From: Phenylobacterium sp.
GTDB taxonomy: Bacteria > Pseudomonadota > Alphaproteobacteria > Caulobacterales > Caulobacteraceae
Length of the DNA stretch: 64,000 nt
Assembly: GCF_030680185.1 (NCBI RefSeq)
Contig: NZ_JAUXVZ010000032.1
Span: 113,694-177,693 of the forward strand
Direction of reading: 5' to 3'
This document shows, piece by piece, positions 44,437 through 55,220 of the stretch. Made by a program: the position numbers and the translations under genes. Below the pieces are notes generated by a model that saw nothing but the letters and a program-made list of their open reading frames with translations, ran no database searches and was not told the origin of the DNA. Each line of letters opens with the position of its first letter. The stretch's first letter is position 1.

Positions 44437-45198
44437 CTAGCCCTTGAAGCTGTCCTTGGCCGCCCGCACGGCGGCGAAGGCCTCGTGATCGGCCGCTCCG
44501 CTGACCCCCAGCGCCGGCGCCAGCAGGGGCGCGCGCAGGAACGGGTTGGTCTGCTTTTCCACGCCGATGCTGGTCGGCACGGTCGGCTCCCCCCGTTCGC
44601 GGGCGGCGAAGATGTCCTTGGCCCGCGCCGCGACCGCCGGATCTGAATCCACCGACAGGGCGAACCGCGCATTGGCGGCGGTATATTCGTGCGCGCAATA
44701 GACGGTGGTCTGGTCGGGCAGGGCCGCCAGCCGTTGGAGACTGGCCCACATCTGGTCGGGCTGGCCCTCGAACATCCGGCCGCAGCCGAGCGCAAACAGG
44801 GTGTCCCCGACAAAGGCGATGTCGTCGGCCGCATCATAGAAGGCCACATGGCCCAGGGTGTGGCCCCCCACCTCCATCACCGCGAACCGGGTCTCGCCCA
44901 GCTCGACGGTGTCCCCATCGCCCACCTCGCGATCCAGCGGGGCGATCTTGCGCACCTCAGAGGGGCCGACGATCTTCGCGCCCGTGGCCGCCTGGATCTC
45001 GGCGTTGCCCCCGGCATGGTCGGGATGCCAGTGGGTGTTGAGGATCAGCGCCAGCCGCCATCCGGTCTTGTCCAGCTCGGCCAGGATCGCCTTGGCGTCC
45101 GGGGTGTCGATGGTCGCGGCCAGGCCGGTGGCCTCGTCGCGGATCAGAAAGCCGTAATTGTCGGAGAGGCAGGGAAACTGGTGGACGGTCAGGGCCAT
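44437..45198 (-). CDS. gloB: Hydroxyacylglutathione hydrolase
   Basis: FPCLSDNYGFLIRD; LNTHWHPDHAGGN; GHTLGHVAFY; VGDTLFALGCGRMFEG. Confidence 0.96.
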   Translation of the reverse strand: MALTVHQFPCLSDNYGFLIRDEATGLAATIDTPDAKAILAELDKTGWRLALILNTHWHPDHAGGNAEIQAATGAKIVGPSEVRKIAPLDREVGDGDTVELGETRFAVMEVGGHTLGHVAFYDAADDIAFVGDTLFALGCGRMFEGQPDQMWASLQRLAALPDQTTVYCAHEYTAANARFALSVDSDPAVAARAKDIFAARERGEPTVPTSIGVEKQTNPFLRAPLLAPALGVSGAADHEAFAAVRAAKDSFKG

Positions 45199-45288
45199 GG
45201 CGCGCCTCGTCGGGTTCGGGCGGGGCGACAAGGCCGCGCTCCGCAAACTAGGATAGGGTTCGAACCCCGATCCTAGTCCCCCAGGTCC

Positions 45289-46032
45289 ATGCGTCGAGAC
45301 ATCCTTGAGCTGCGCGCCTTCTACGCCTCCGAACTGGGGCGGGCCGCGCGCGCCATGATCAGCCGCAAGGTCACCGAGGCCTGGGGCTCGGCCTCGGGCC
45401 AGGACGTGCTGGGGCTGGGCTATCCGACACCCTTTCTCGGCGGGTTGCGGGGGCGCGCCCGTCGCACCGTCGCCGCCATGCCCGCGCAGCAGGGGGTGGA
45501 GATCTGGCCCAGCGCCGAGCGCAATCTCGCCACCCTCGTCGATGAGGAGGCCTTGCCGTTCCAGAATGCGCTGTTCGATCGCATCCTGGTGATCCACGCC
45601 ATCGAGGAGAGCCCCGAGCCTGCGTCGCTCCTGCGAGAGGTCTGGCGCGTCCTGGCGCCGTCGGGGCGGGTGATCGTGGCCGTGGTCGCCCGCGACGGCC
45701 TGTGGGCCAACGCCGAGAGCACGCCCTTTGGCCACGGGCGACCCTATAGCCGCCGCCAACTCGCCGCCCTGCTGCGGGAGGCCGAATTCGAGCCCGCCGG
45801 CTATACCCGCGCCCTCTATGCGCCGCCGGTATCCTGGATGGCCGGCTCGGCGGAGACCTTCGAACAGGCCGGCTCTCGCCTGTGGCCGCGCTTTTCGGGG
45901 GTGCTGCTGATGGAGGCGGTCAAACAGACCTATGCGCTCAAGGCCAGGCCCCAGAGAGTTCGGGTCCGGCAGGCGCGACCGACGCTTTCACCGGCGCCGG
46001 CCATGCGTGAGGGCGATCGGTCGCAACCTTAG
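45289..46032 (+). CDS. SAM-dependent methyltransferase domain protein
   Basis: VLGLGYPTPFL...FDRILVIHAIEESPEPASLLREVWRVLAPSGRVIVAVVARDGLWANAESTPFGHGRPYS. Confidence 0.88.
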   Translation: MRRDILELRAFYASELGRAARAMISRKVTEAWGSASGQDVLGLGYPTPFLGGLRGRARRTVAAMPAQQGVEIWPSAERNLATLVDEEALPFQNALFDRILVIHAIEESPEPASLLREVWRVLAPSGRVIVAVVARDGLWANAESTPFGHGRPYSRRQLAALLREAEFEPAGYTRALYAPPVSWMAGSAETFEQAGSRLWPRFSGVLLMEAVKQTYALKARPQRVRVRQARPTLSPAPAMREGDRSQP

Positions 46033-46178
46033 CCGCAGCCTGATCGTTTGCTGGAGGCGCCTAAGGCGCAGGCGCCCGCCCTCGCCAGCCCTTGATGGCC
46101 TTGGAGACGGGGGCGGAACGCCCTAGCTTGAGATTGTCAGCTCGGCATTTCGCCGGCCCCCAGCGGAGACCCGTCGCC

Positions 46179-46523
46179 ATGAAGATGATCGTCGCGGTCA
46201 TCAAGCCCAGCCGCCTCGACGCGGTGCTCGAAGCCGTCACCGAGGCCGGCGCCTCGGGCCTCACCGTCACCGAGGTTCGCGGCTATGGCCGCCAGCGCGG
46301 CAAGACCGAAGTTTATCGCGGGGCCGAGTACGAAGTGAAGCTGCTGCCCAAGGTGAAACTGGAGATCGCCGTGCCGTCGGACATCGCCGATGCGGTGATC
46401 GAGGCTGTGGCCCGCACCGCCAACACGGGCAAGATCGGCGACGGTAAGGTCTTCGTCCTCGATCTGGAGCAGGCCATGCGCATCCGCACCGGCGACCGGG
46501 ACGCCGCGGCCATCGCCGGCTAG
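46179..46523 (+). CDS. P-II family nitrogen regulatory protein
   Basis: MKMIVAVIKPSRLDAVLEAVTEAGASGLTVTEVRGYGRQRGKTEVYRGAEYEVKLLPKVKLEIAV. Confidence 0.95.
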   Translation: MKMIVAVIKPSRLDAVLEAVTEAGASGLTVTEVRGYGRQRGKTEVYRGAEYEVKLLPKVKLEIAVPSDIADAVIEAVARTANTGKIGDGKVFVLDLEQAMRIRTGDRDAAAIAG

Positions 46524-46698
46524 GCTTACACCCCTGGATAGAGGCGAGGTTCGCGCTCGCCGTTGAAGATCGGCGTTCGGCCGCGCCCCTTCCTCGCCCC
46601 AATTCGCCTTGGCATGGCCCCAATGGGTCCCGACTTCCTCCGCATTTGGGGCTCATTCCCGGCTCGATCGTCATTTTGGCGCACCGGGAGGGGATATT

Positions 46699-49600
46699 AT
46701 GGACAGGCGTTGGTTGAGCGCGGCTGCAGCTGCGCCGCTTTTGCTTGCTGCTGGCGCGAGCCAGGCTGAGACGACGATCAGCACGGCGGTGACCACCCCG
46801 GTCAGCACGGCCACGGCGGCCTCGGGATCGCCCGACGACCTGAGGATCGCAGCCGGAGGTTCGGTCAAGCCCACCGGCGGGAACGCCGTCACCCTGAACA
46901 GCAACAACAATCTGGCCATCGCCGGCGAGGTGACGATCACCGACGCCAATGATGCGACGGCGGTCCTCATCGAAGGCGGCCGCACCGGCGAGGTGACTCT
47001 GTCGGGTACGGTGCAGGTCAACGAAAGCTATGCGGCGGCGGACGCCGACAACGACGGCGATCTCGACGGCCCGTTCGCGTCGGGCTCCAACCGCTTCGCC
47101 GTGCGCGTCAGCGGGGCCGAGCCCTTCCACGGCTCCATCGTCCAGACTGCGGGCGCCATCACCGTCGAGGGCAATGATTCGGCCGGCATCTATGCGCAGA
47201 GCGCGGTGGACGGCTCGATCCGCTCGGCCGGCAGCATCACCGTGACTGGCGACCGCACCTATGGCCTGCACGCGGCCGGGACTGTGGGCGGCGATGTGGT
47301 CACCACAGGCGGCGTGACCGCCCAGGGCCGGGACGCCGTCGGCGTCGCCGTGGACCAGAATGTCGGCGGCCGGCTGGTCCTGGGATCGAGCGTCACGGCG
47401 ACCGGCTATCGCTACACCACCCGCCCCAGCAACACGAGCATCCTGGACGCTGATGACCTGCTGCAAGGGGGGCCGGCTGTCCGCGTGCGCGGCAGCGTTC
47501 AGGGCGGCGTGCTGGTGGATGCGCCGCCGGCCGACAATGACCCCAACGACGCCGACGAGGACGACGATGGCGTCGCCGACGCTTCGGAGTCCACCGGTGT
47601 CGTCACCTCCTATGGCTCGGCCGCCGCCATCCAGATCGGCGGAACGGGCGACATCGTGCTCGGCGCCGTCGGAACCGGCGCCGACGCCTATGGCCTGGTG
47701 GTCAAGGGCTCGGCCAATGGCATCGGCCTCTATGACGGCGTCAGGGGCCTGGGCGTTGAAATCGGCGGTCAGGGCGGGCAGGTGAACATCGCCAACGGCA
47801 TAAAGGTCGCTGGCGTCGTGTCCGGCAGCGGGGTTCAGGCCGGCGCAGTCGGCCTCCACCTGAAGTCAGGCGCCACCGCCCCGGTCATCGCCAACAGCGG
47901 CGTCATCCAGGGGCTCTCGACCTCGACCAACGCGGTCGATGTGCGGGCCATCCAGATCGACGCCGGCGCCTCGACGGGCCAGCTGACCAACAATGGCACC
48001 GTCGCGGCTGTCATTACCGGCGCCAAGGGCTCGGCCACGGCCGTTCTGGACGCCGCCGGGACCCTGACCCGGGTGGAAAACACCGGCCTCATCCGCGCCG
48101 CCATCGCGCCGACCGATGGGGCGAGCGTCGAGGGCCGGGCCATCGCGCTGGATCTGCGCGCCAACACCTCGGGCGTCACGGTCCGGCAAACGGCCAACAG
48201 CGTCGAAACCGTCGTCCCGACCATCACCGGCGATGTCCTGTTCGGCTCCGGGCCGGCGCGCATGGAGCTTCTAGCCGGCCAGATGAACGGGGCCCTGGCC
48301 TTCGGCGCCGGGGCCGACGTCCTGGTGGTCGATGGCGGGGCGACCTTCACCGGCGCGCTCACCGACGCCGGCGGCGGTCTGGCTGTGTCCATGGGGGAGG
48401 GGCGTCTGACGGCGACCAATATCGACACCCTGGGCCTGACCAGCCTGCAGCTTGGCCAGAAGTCCGAGCTGGTGCTGGCCGCCGACCCCGTGACGGGCGC
48501 CAGCACCCGGCTCAATGTGGCCGGCGCAGCCGTACTGGAGGATGGCGCCAAGGTCGGCCTGCGGTTCACCAGCAAGCTGACCGATCCCGCCAGCTTCACC
48601 CTGATTCAGGCCGGCGACCTGGATATCCGAGGCGCGCTGGACGACAGCCTGCTCGCCGATGGTCCCTGGCTCTACAAGACGACCCTGCGGGCCGACGAGA
48701 CGCAGAACCAGCTGATCGCCGATGTCCGCCGACGCACGGCGGGCGAGGCCGGCCTCGATGTGGCTCAGGCGGGCGCCTATGACGCGGTGTTCGACGCCTT
48801 CGATCGGGACAGCGGTGTCCGCGACGCCCTGTTGTCCAAGACCGATCAGGCGAGCTTCGTCGCCCTCTATGACCAGTTCCTGCCCGACTATTCGGGCGCG
48901 CTCTTCCGGGTGTTCGCCTCGGCGAATGAAGCGACCGCCCGGGGCATCGACGAGACCGAGGGCCGCCTTCCTGAGGGCCAGCGCCGGGCCTGGGTGCAGG
49001 AGATCGGCGTCATCCACCGTCAGGACCTCAGCGGCTCTGCGGGCTTCGACGCCGGCGGCTTCGGCCTAGCGGCGGGCGTGGAGAGCGCGGCGGGCTCCAT
49101 GGGCTCGTTCGGCCTCCACACCAGCTTCCTGAATGTGTCGGTCGAAGAGAACGGCGCGGCTGCGGCCGAGGATCTCACGGGCTCGGCGCTCTCGGGCGGC
49201 GTCTACTGGCGCGCCTCGGCTGGCGCGTTCCAGGCTTCGGCCAGCGCCAGCGGCGGCTATGCCTGGCTGCAGGCCGACCGCGCCGTGGTCGACACCGACT
49301 CAGGCCTGGTCCGAAACGCCAATTCCGAATGGAACGCGGTGATGGGGGCCGCCCATGCCGGCCTGTCCTATACGGCGCAGGCCGGGCGCTTCCACGCCCG
49401 CCCGATGCTGCAGGTCGACTACTTCTACTTCGGCGAAGACGGCCGCACCGAGAGCGGCGGCGGCGAGGCCATCGACCTGGTGATCGACGAGCGGACGAGC
49501 CAGCAGCTGTCTGCCTTCGCCGGCGTGGCTCTGGGCGCCACCTTGGGCGATCCGCAAACCATGTTGTGGCGGCCGGAAGTCACGGTGGGCTATCGCGCCC

Positions 49601-49818
49601 TGACCGGCGACGGACCGGACGTCACCACGGCGCGGTTCGTCAGCGGCGGCTCCAGCTTCACCCTGGCCGCGCCCGAACTGGACGATGGCGCAGCCGTCGT
49701 GCGCCTGGGCGTCCGCGGCATGACCCGCTACTTCGACCTCGCCCTGGAAGGCGGCGGCGAACTGCGCGGAGACCATCAGGCCTATGACGCCCGGCTGACG
49801 GCGCGCCTGGCCTTCTAA
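46699..49818 (+). CDS. Autotransporter-domain outer membrane protein
   Basis: Signal peptide MDRRWLSAAAAAPLLLAAGASQAE; repetitive beta-rich passenger; C-terminal barrel ending LTARLAF*. Confidence 0.9.
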   Translation: MDRRWLSAAAAAPLLLAAGASQAETTISTAVTTPVSTATAASGSPDDLRIAAGGSVKPTGGNAVTLNSNNNLAIAGEVTITDANDATAVLIEGGRTGEVTLSGTVQVNESYAAADADNDGDLDGPFASGSNRFAVRVSGAEPFHGSIVQTAGAITVEGNDSAGIYAQSAVDGSIRSAGSITVTGDRTYGLHAAGTVGGDVVTTGGVTAQGRDAVGVAVDQNVGGRLVLGSSVTATGYRYTTRPSNTSILDADDLLQGGPAVRVRGSVQGGVLVDAPPADNDPNDADEDDDGVADASESTGVVTSYGSAAAIQIGGTGDIVLGAVGTGADAYGLVVKGSANGIGLYDGVRGLGVEIGGQGGQVNIANGIKVAGVVSGSGVQAGAVGLHLKSGATAPVIANSGVIQGLSTSTNAVDVRAIQIDAGASTGQLTNNGTVAAVITGAKGSATAVLDAAGTLTRVENTGLIRAAIAPTDGASVEGRAIALDLRANTSGVTVRQTANSVETVVPTITGDVLFGSGPARMELLAGQMNGALAFGAGADVLVVDGGATFTGALTDAGGGLAVSMGEGRLTATNIDTLGLTSLQLGQKSELVLAADPVTGASTRLNVAGAAVLEDGAKVGLRFTSKLTDPASFTLIQAGDLDIRGALDDSLLADGPWLYKTTLRADETQNQLIADVRRRTAGEAGLDVAQAGAYDAVFDAFDRDSGVRDALLSKTDQASFVALYDQFLPDYSGALFRVFASANEATARGIDETEGRLPEGQRRAWVQEIGVIHRQDLSGSAGFDAGGFGLAAGVESAAGSMGSFGLHTSFLNVSVEENGAAAAEDLTGSALSGGVYWRASAGAFQASASASGGYAWLQADRAVVDTDSGLVRNANSEWNAVMGAAHAGLSYTAQAGRFHARPMLQVDYFYFGEDGRTESGGGEAIDLVIDERTSQQLSAFAGVALGATLGDPQTMLWRPEVTVGYRALTGDGPDVTTARFVSGGSSFTLAAPELDDGAAVVRLGVRGMTRYFDLALEGGGELRGDHQAYDARLTARLAF

Positions 49819-49824
49819 AGAGGT

Positions 49825-50484
49825 CTAGCCGAACAGATCGCCCGTGGCGGCTGGCTCAGGCGCCGGCGGCCGCGGGCGTTCGCGGGTCAGCAGGAACAGC
49901 GCGGTTTCGGCCCGCCAGTTCTCAATGGGCCGCGAGGGATCGATGCTGCGGGCCGGCTGGCCGCGGCTGACTGCGGCGCAGGCCTCGATCCGCAGGCCAA
50001 GCTCGTCGCACAGCGCGGTCAGGTCGCGCAGGGTGCAGAGGTGGATGTTGGGCGTCGACCACCAGGGTTCGGGCAGGGCCTTGGTCTCGGGCATGCGCCC
50101 CTGGGTCAGCAGCGCCCAGCGGACCCGCCAGTGGCCGAAATTTGGCACCGAGACGATGGCCCGGTCGGCGATCCGCAGCAGCTCCGACAGCACATGCCGC
50201 GGCTCGCGCATCTGCTGCAGGGTCTTGGACAGGATCGCATAGTCGAAGGCCTGGGTCGGGAAGTGATCCAGGTCGCGGTCGCCGTCCCCCTGGACCGCGG
50301 CGATGCCCTTGGCCAGGCAGGCGGCCACGCCGCTGGGGCTGATCTCCAGGCCCTGGCCGTCGACGCCCTTTTCCTGGGTCAGCAGCTCAAGCAGTTCGCC
50401 CTCGCCGCAGCCGACGTCGAGCACCCGGGCGTTGGGTCGCACCAGCCGCAGGATTTCCTTGAAGTCTTCCCGCAGGCCGCTCAC
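49825..50484 (-). CDS. metW: Methionine biosynthesis protein MetW
   Basis: [38 protein letters not shown]...[20 protein letters not shown]; 4-bp overlap with metX. Confidence 0.96.
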   Translation of the reverse strand: MSGLREDFKEILRLVRPNARVLDVGCGEGELLELLTQEKGVDGQGLEISPSGVAACLAKGIAAVQGDGDRDLDHFPTQAFDYAILSKTLQQMREPRHVLSELLRIADRAIVSVPNFGHWRVRWALLTQGRMPETKALPEPWWSTPNIHLCTLRDLTALCDELGLRIEACAAVSRGQPARSIDPSRPIENWRAETALFLLTRERPRPPAPEPAATGDLFG

Positions 50485-51641
50485 GCCAGCCCTCCGCGCA
50501 GGGCCTGGGATTCGAAGAAGCCGCGCAGGGCGGAGTCCAGCACAGGCTCGTCCAGGAAGAAGGCGTCGTGGCCCTTGTCGGTTTCGATCTCGACGAAGCT
50601 CGCCCGGCAGCCGGCGGCGTTCAGGGCGCGGACGATGTCACGGCTCTCGCCGGTGGAGTAGAGCCAGTCCGACGAGAAGGAGAGCACGCAGAAGCGCACG
50701 TCGCGGGCGCGCCGAAAAGCCTGGGCCAGCACGCCGTCATAGGTGCCGGCCAGGTCGAAATAGTCCACCGCCCGGGTGATGTAGAGATAGGAGTTGGCGT
50801 CGAACCGATCGACGAACGACGCCCCCTGATAGCGGAGATAGCTCTCCACCTGGAAGTCGGGCGCATCGAAGCCCCAGGACAGGCCGTCGCGCTGCAGTTC
50901 GCGGCCGAACTTCCGCTGCAGGGCGGCCTCGGACAGATAGGTGATGTGGGCGGCCATGCGCGCCACGGCCAGACCCTTTTCGGGGCGCACGCCATGGGCC
51001 TCATAGGCGCCGCCGCGCCAGTCGGGGTCGGCCATGATCGCCTGACGACCGACCTCGTGGAAGGCGATGTTCTGGGCCGAATGCCGGGCCGCCGCCGCGA
51101 TACATACGGCCGACCGCAGCCGGTGCGGATAGTCGGCCGCCCACTGCAGCACCTGCATGCCGCCCATGGACCCGCCGACGGCGGCGAACAGGGTTTCGAT
51201 GCCCAGGGCGTCCAGCAGCATCGCCTGGGCGCGCACCATGTCGGCGATGGTGATGACCGGGAAGGTCAGGCCATATGGCTTGCCGGTCGCCGGATCGACC
51301 GAAGACGGGCCTGTCGAGCCCATGCAGCCGCCGACCACATTGGTGCAGATGATGAAATAGCGGTCGGGATCCAGCGGCAGGCCCGGTCCGATCACCCGGC
51401 TCCACCAGCCGGGCTTGCCGGTGATCGGATGGACCGAGGCCGCATGCTGGTCGCCGGTCAGGGCGTGACAGACCAGCACCGCATTGGATCGCTCGGTGTT
51501 GAGGCGCCCATAGGTCTTGTAGGCGATCTCCAGGGGCGCCAGCGCGGCCCCGGAGTCGAGGCGCAAGGGGGCGTCGGCCGGCAGGCGCAGGGTCCCGCCG
51601 TTGGTTTCGATGGCCGGGCTGGCGATGACCGTCTGGCTCAT
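50481..51641 (-). CDS. metX: Homoserine O-acetyltransferase
   Basis: [30 protein letters not shown]...[17 protein letters not shown]. Confidence 0.96.
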   Translation of the reverse strand: MSQTVIASPAIETNGGTLRLPADAPLRLDSGAALAPLEIAYKTYGRLNTERSNAVLVCHALTGDQHAASVHPITGKPGWWSRVIGPGLPLDPDRYFIICTNVVGGCMGSTGPSSVDPATGKPYGLTFPVITIADMVRAQAMLLDALGIETLFAAVGGSMGGMQVLQWAADYPHRLRSAVCIAAAARHSAQNIAFHEVGRQAIMADPDWRGGAYEAHGVRPEKGLAVARMAAHITYLSEAALQRKFGRELQRDGLSWGFDAPDFQVESYLRYQGASFVDRFDANSYLYITRAVDYFDLAGTYDGVLAQAFRRARDVRFCVLSFSSDWLYSTGESRDIVRALNAAGCRASFVEIETDKGHDAFFLDEPVLDSALRGFFESQALRGGLA

Positions 51642-51733
51642 GCCGCCTTGGACCGCCAAGCTCTGCGACTGTCAACCGCTTCGCGTCCGGGCAAGGTCGC
51701 GCTATGGAACAGCCGTGGGCTTATGGAGTGGGA

Positions 51734-52237
51734 ATGCAGCGGCTGATCCTCTTGCGGCACGGCAAGGCCGAGCGCGAGTCATTGAGCGGGGACGACCATG
51801 CGCGGCGGCTGACGCCCCGGGGCCGCAGGGACGCCCTGGAGGCAGGCCAGCGCCTGACCGAGATGGGCTTCACCCCCGATCTCGCCCTGGTGTCCGATGC
51901 GGCCCGGACGCGGGAGACCTGGGAGTCGCTGAAGGCCGTCTGCGACGCCTGCGAGGTCCGGTTCGACGACAGCCTGTATCATGCCGAGGCCCAGACCGTG
52001 CTCGACCGGGTGCGCGAGGCCGCCGCCGAGGCCGGGACCGTTTTGGTGATTGGCCATAATCCGGGCCTGCACGAACTGGTCCTGCGTCTCCTGATCGAGG
52101 GTGGGGCCTCGGGCGACCTCCTGAACACGGCCCGTTCGCGGTTTCCGACCTCGGCCGCCGCGGTCTTCCTGTTCGACGGCCAAGGTCGCCCGGTCTATGA
52201 CGGCCTGATGATGCCCCCCCGCGGAGGAAATGATTGA
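51734..52237 (+). CDS. SixA-like histidine phosphatase
   Basis: MQRLILLRHGKAERESLSGDDHARRLTPRGRRDA...VLVIGHNPGLHEL. Confidence 0.9.
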   Translation: MQRLILLRHGKAERESLSGDDHARRLTPRGRRDALEAGQRLTEMGFTPDLALVSDAARTRETWESLKAVCDACEVRFDDSLYHAEAQTVLDRVREAAAEAGTVLVIGHNPGLHELVLRLLIEGGASGDLLNTARSRFPTSAAAVFLFDGQGRPVYDGLMMPPRGGND

Positions 52238-52575
52238 CCCGAATCTACAAGATCCTCGGTCGTGAGGAATGGGATCGGGCCAAGGCGATCGGGCGGTTCG
52301 ACGGCTCGGCCGTCGATCTGGCCGACGGCTATATCCATTTCTCCACCGCCGCCCAGGCTCAGGAAACCGCACGACGGCACTTCGAAGGCCAGGGCGACCT
52401 GGTGGTGCTGGAACTCGACACCGACGACCTGGGGCCGGGCGTGAAGTGGGAGCCCTCCCGCGGCGGCGACCTGTTCGCCCACCTCTATGGCAGCTTCGAC
52501 ACCGAGCATGTCCTGGCCGTGCATGAGGCGCCGCTGGGCGAGGACGGCGTGCCGGCTCTGGGGGACCTGTCTTGA
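52234..52575 (+). CDS. DUF952-family protein
   Basis: RIYKILGREEWDRAKAIGRFDGSAVDLADGYIHFSTAAQAQETARRHFEGQ. Confidence 0.9.
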   Translation: MTRIYKILGREEWDRAKAIGRFDGSAVDLADGYIHFSTAAQAQETARRHFEGQGDLVVLELDTDDLGPGVKWEPSRGGDLFAHLYGSFDTEHVLAVHEAPLGEDGVPALGDLS

Positions 52576-53621
52576 GCGTGCTGCATAGCCTCGCGGCCGG
52601 CGCTCTGCGGCAGATGGACCCCGAGGACGCCCACGGCCTGACCATCCGGGCCTTGCAGATGGGACTTGGTCCGCGTCCGAGCGGGCCCGAAGACCCGATC
52701 CTGGCCATCACCTTCTGCGGTCTGTCCCTGCCCAACTGCCTGGGCCTGGCGGCCGGCTTCGACAAGAACGCCCAGGTTTTCGCCCCCATGCTGGCGGCGG
52801 GCTTCGGCTTCGTGGAGTGCGGCACGGTCACCCCCCTGGCCCAGGCGGGCAATCCACGCCCCAGGCTTTTCCGGCTGAGCGAGGACAAGGCGGTGATCAA
52901 CCGCATGGGCTTCAACAACGAAGGCCTCGACCCCTTCGCCGCGCGTCTGGCCCGCCGCCATCGCGGGGTGGTGGGCGCCAATATCGGCGCCAACAAGGAG
53001 TCCGAGGACCGGATCGGCGACTATGTGACGGGCCTTCGCCGCCTCTGGGGCCTGGCCTCCTATTTCACCATCAACATCTCTTCGCCCAATACGCCGGGCC
53101 TGCGCGCCCTGCAGACCCGCGAGGCGCTGCAGGAACTGCTGGGACGTCTGGGCGAGGCCCGCGACAGCCTGCCGCCCGAAGGCGCAGCCCCCATGTTCCT
53201 GAAGGTGGCGCCCGACCTGGACGATGCCGAGATCGAGGCCATCTGCGACGTCGTGGCCGAGGCGGGCCTCGACGCGGTGATTGTCTCCAACACCACCATT
53301 GCGCGGCCCTCAGATCTGCGGTCCGCCCAGTCCAGCGAGGCTGGCGGTCTTTCCGGCGCGCCGCTGCTGACGCCGTCGACGCTGGTGCTTCGCCAGTTTC
53401 ATGACGCCGCCCAGGGCCGCTTTCCCCTGGCCGGGGCCGGGGGCGTGGCCTCGGGCGCGGACGCCTACGCCAAGATCCGGGCCGGCGCCTGCGTGGTGCA
53501 GCTCTATTCGGCCCTGGTCTTCCAGGGGCCTGGCCTTGTCGTGCGCATCAAGCGCGACCTGGCCGCGCGCCTGCGGGCCGACGGCTTCACCTCGACGGCC
53601 GAGGCGGTTGCGGCAAGCTGA
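52572..53621 (+). CDS. pyrD: Dihydroorotate dehydrogenase (quinone)
   Basis: GLAAGFDKNAQVFAPMLAAGFGFVECGTVTPLAQAGNPRPRLFRL; NISSPNTPGLRALQ. Confidence 0.96.
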   Translation: MSVLHSLAAGALRQMDPEDAHGLTIRALQMGLGPRPSGPEDPILAITFCGLSLPNCLGLAAGFDKNAQVFAPMLAAGFGFVECGTVTPLAQAGNPRPRLFRLSEDKAVINRMGFNNEGLDPFAARLARRHRGVVGANIGANKESEDRIGDYVTGLRRLWGLASYFTINISSPNTPGLRALQTREALQELLGRLGEARDSLPPEGAAPMFLKVAPDLDDAEIEAICDVVAEAGLDAVIVSNTTIARPSDLRSAQSSEAGGLSGAPLLTPSTLVLRQFHDAAQGRFPLAGAGGVASGADAYAKIRAGACVVQLYSALVFQGPGLVVRIKRDLAARLRADGFTSTAEAVAAS

Positions 53622-53697
53622 GGCGTTGGCGCTCTTGAGGGCCGGCCTGGTCACGAGGCGCGTTGCCCAATCGGGCGGCGTGCATTAACGGACAGGC

Positions 53698-55212
53698 ATG
53701 GCGGAGCCCACCTCGCCACCGAAGCCCTCAGGGCCTGTCAGGCGCGGCTTCTTCTGGCCGGGCGGCCTTTCTGCTCGCCTGCTCATCCTCACCAGTCTGT
53801 TCGTCCTTTTCGGGGGCGCCCTGATCGTGCCGCCGACCCTGGCGGCCTTCGAGGAACAGTGGCTGCTGGACCGGGTTCGGGCCGCCGAACTGGCCTCCCT
53901 GGCCACCGAGGTGGCGCCCGACGTGGTGGTCAGCGAGCAACTCTCCTCCGAACTGCTGGAGGTCGCCGGCGTGGAGTGGGTGGCCATCCAGAGCGATGGG
54001 GTTCGCCGGCTTGTCCTGCGGGGCAATAATATGAGCCGCACCCCCTATCTGGTGGACCTGCGCGACCAGGCCGTGGCCTCGTGGCTGGCCGCCCCGTTCC
54101 AGACCATGTTTGGCGGCGAGGGCCGCATGGTGCGCGTGGTGGCCGAGCCCCGGTTCCGCGACGCCGAGTTCATCGAGATCGTCGCCCCCGACGACGAGCT
54201 GCGCCAGGAGCTGACCGCCTATCTCTGGCGGCTGATCGCGGTGACCGCCTTCGTCTCGGCCATGGCCGGCGGGCTGGTCTATCTGTCGCTCAACCTCTTC
54301 CTGGTCCGGCCCATGCAGCGGATCACCCGGGGGATGGAGCTGTTCCGCACCGATCCCGACGATCCCCGGGCGACGGTCAAGCTGTCGGGCCGCCGCGACG
54401 AGATCGGCCGCGCCGAGGTGGAGTTGGCCCTCATGCAGGCCGATCTGCGCGCCGCCCTGAACGCCAGAGCCCGGCTGGCGGCCCTGGGCGAGGCCGTGGC
54501 CAAGATCAATCACGACCTGCGCAACATGCTGACCAGCGCCCAGATCGCCTCGGAACGACTGGCCGCCTCGGCCGATCCCGATGTGGGTCGCGCCCTGCCG
54601 CGCCTGGAGCGCGCTCTGGACCGGGCGGTGAAGCTGGCCTCCCACGTGCTGACCTACGGCAAGACCCAGGAGGCCCCGCCGGAGGCCCGCACGGTGCGTC
54701 TGGCCGAAGCCGCCGAGATGGCCGCTGAAGAGGCGCGCCTGACCCCGGACGGGGTGCGCCTGGACCTGCAGGTCGCCGCCGCCGACCAGGTGCTGGCCGA
54801 TCCGGACCAGCTGCACCGCATCCTGGTCAATCTGATGCGCAACGCCCGCGAGGCCATCGAGCAGCAAGGCGAGGGCGGGCCGGGCGTGATCACCCTCAGT
54901 CTGCAGCAGGACGACAGTCAGAGCCGCGTGCGGCTGAGCGATAATGGCCCGGGCGTTCCCGCCAAGGTGCGCGAGCGGCTGTTCCTGCCCTTCACGGGCT
55001 CCGGGCGGGCCGAAGGCGCCGGCCTGGGCCTGGCCATCGCCCGGGAGCTGGCCCAGGGCCACGGCGGCGATCTGAGCTTGGTGGAGAGCGGCACGGCGGG
55101 CACGACCTTCGAGCTTCGCCTGCCCGGCGCGCCTGCGGCGCTTGCGCCGCCGCCCCAGCCCAAGGCCGGCCGGACCCGGCGCAAGGCCGCCCCGGCCACG
55201 CCCAAGGCCTGA
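53698..55212 (+). CDS. Membrane sensor histidine kinase
   Basis: Two TM segments, HAMP, H-box AVAKINHDLRNMLTSAQIASERL, N-box NLMRNAREAIEQ, G-box DNGPGVP...GAGLGLAIARELAQGHGGDL. Confidence 0.93.
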   Translation: MAEPTSPPKPSGPVRRGFFWPGGLSARLLILTSLFVLFGGALIVPPTLAAFEEQWLLDRVRAAELASLATEVAPDVVVSEQLSSELLEVAGVEWVAIQSDGVRRLVLRGNNMSRTPYLVDLRDQAVASWLAAPFQTMFGGEGRMVRVVAEPRFRDAEFIEIVAPDDELRQELTAYLWRLIAVTAFVSAMAGGLVYLSLNLFLVRPMQRITRGMELFRTDPDDPRATVKLSGRRDEIGRAEVELALMQADLRAALNARARLAALGEAVAKINHDLRNMLTSAQIASERLAASADPDVGRALPRLERALDRAVKLASHVLTYGKTQEAPPEARTVRLAEAAEMAAEEARLTPDGVRLDLQVAAADQVLADPDQLHRILVNLMRNAREAIEQQGEGGPGVITLSLQQDDSQSRVRLSDNGPGVPAKVRERLFLPFTGSGRAEGAGLGLAIARELAQGHGGDLSLVESGTAGTTFELRLPGAPAALAPPPQPKAGRTRRKAAPATPKA

Positions 55213-55220
55213 CAGCGGCT

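Noticed and set aside
46267-47859. 530-aa minus-strand ORF opposite the autotransporter
   Set aside because: Ala/Gly/His/Asp-rich artefact; the plus-strand autotransporter has a signal peptide and barrel.
51642-51733. Possible SAM-II riboswitch upstream of metX
   Set aside because: The 92-bp upstream region has no recognisable SAM-II conserved blocks.
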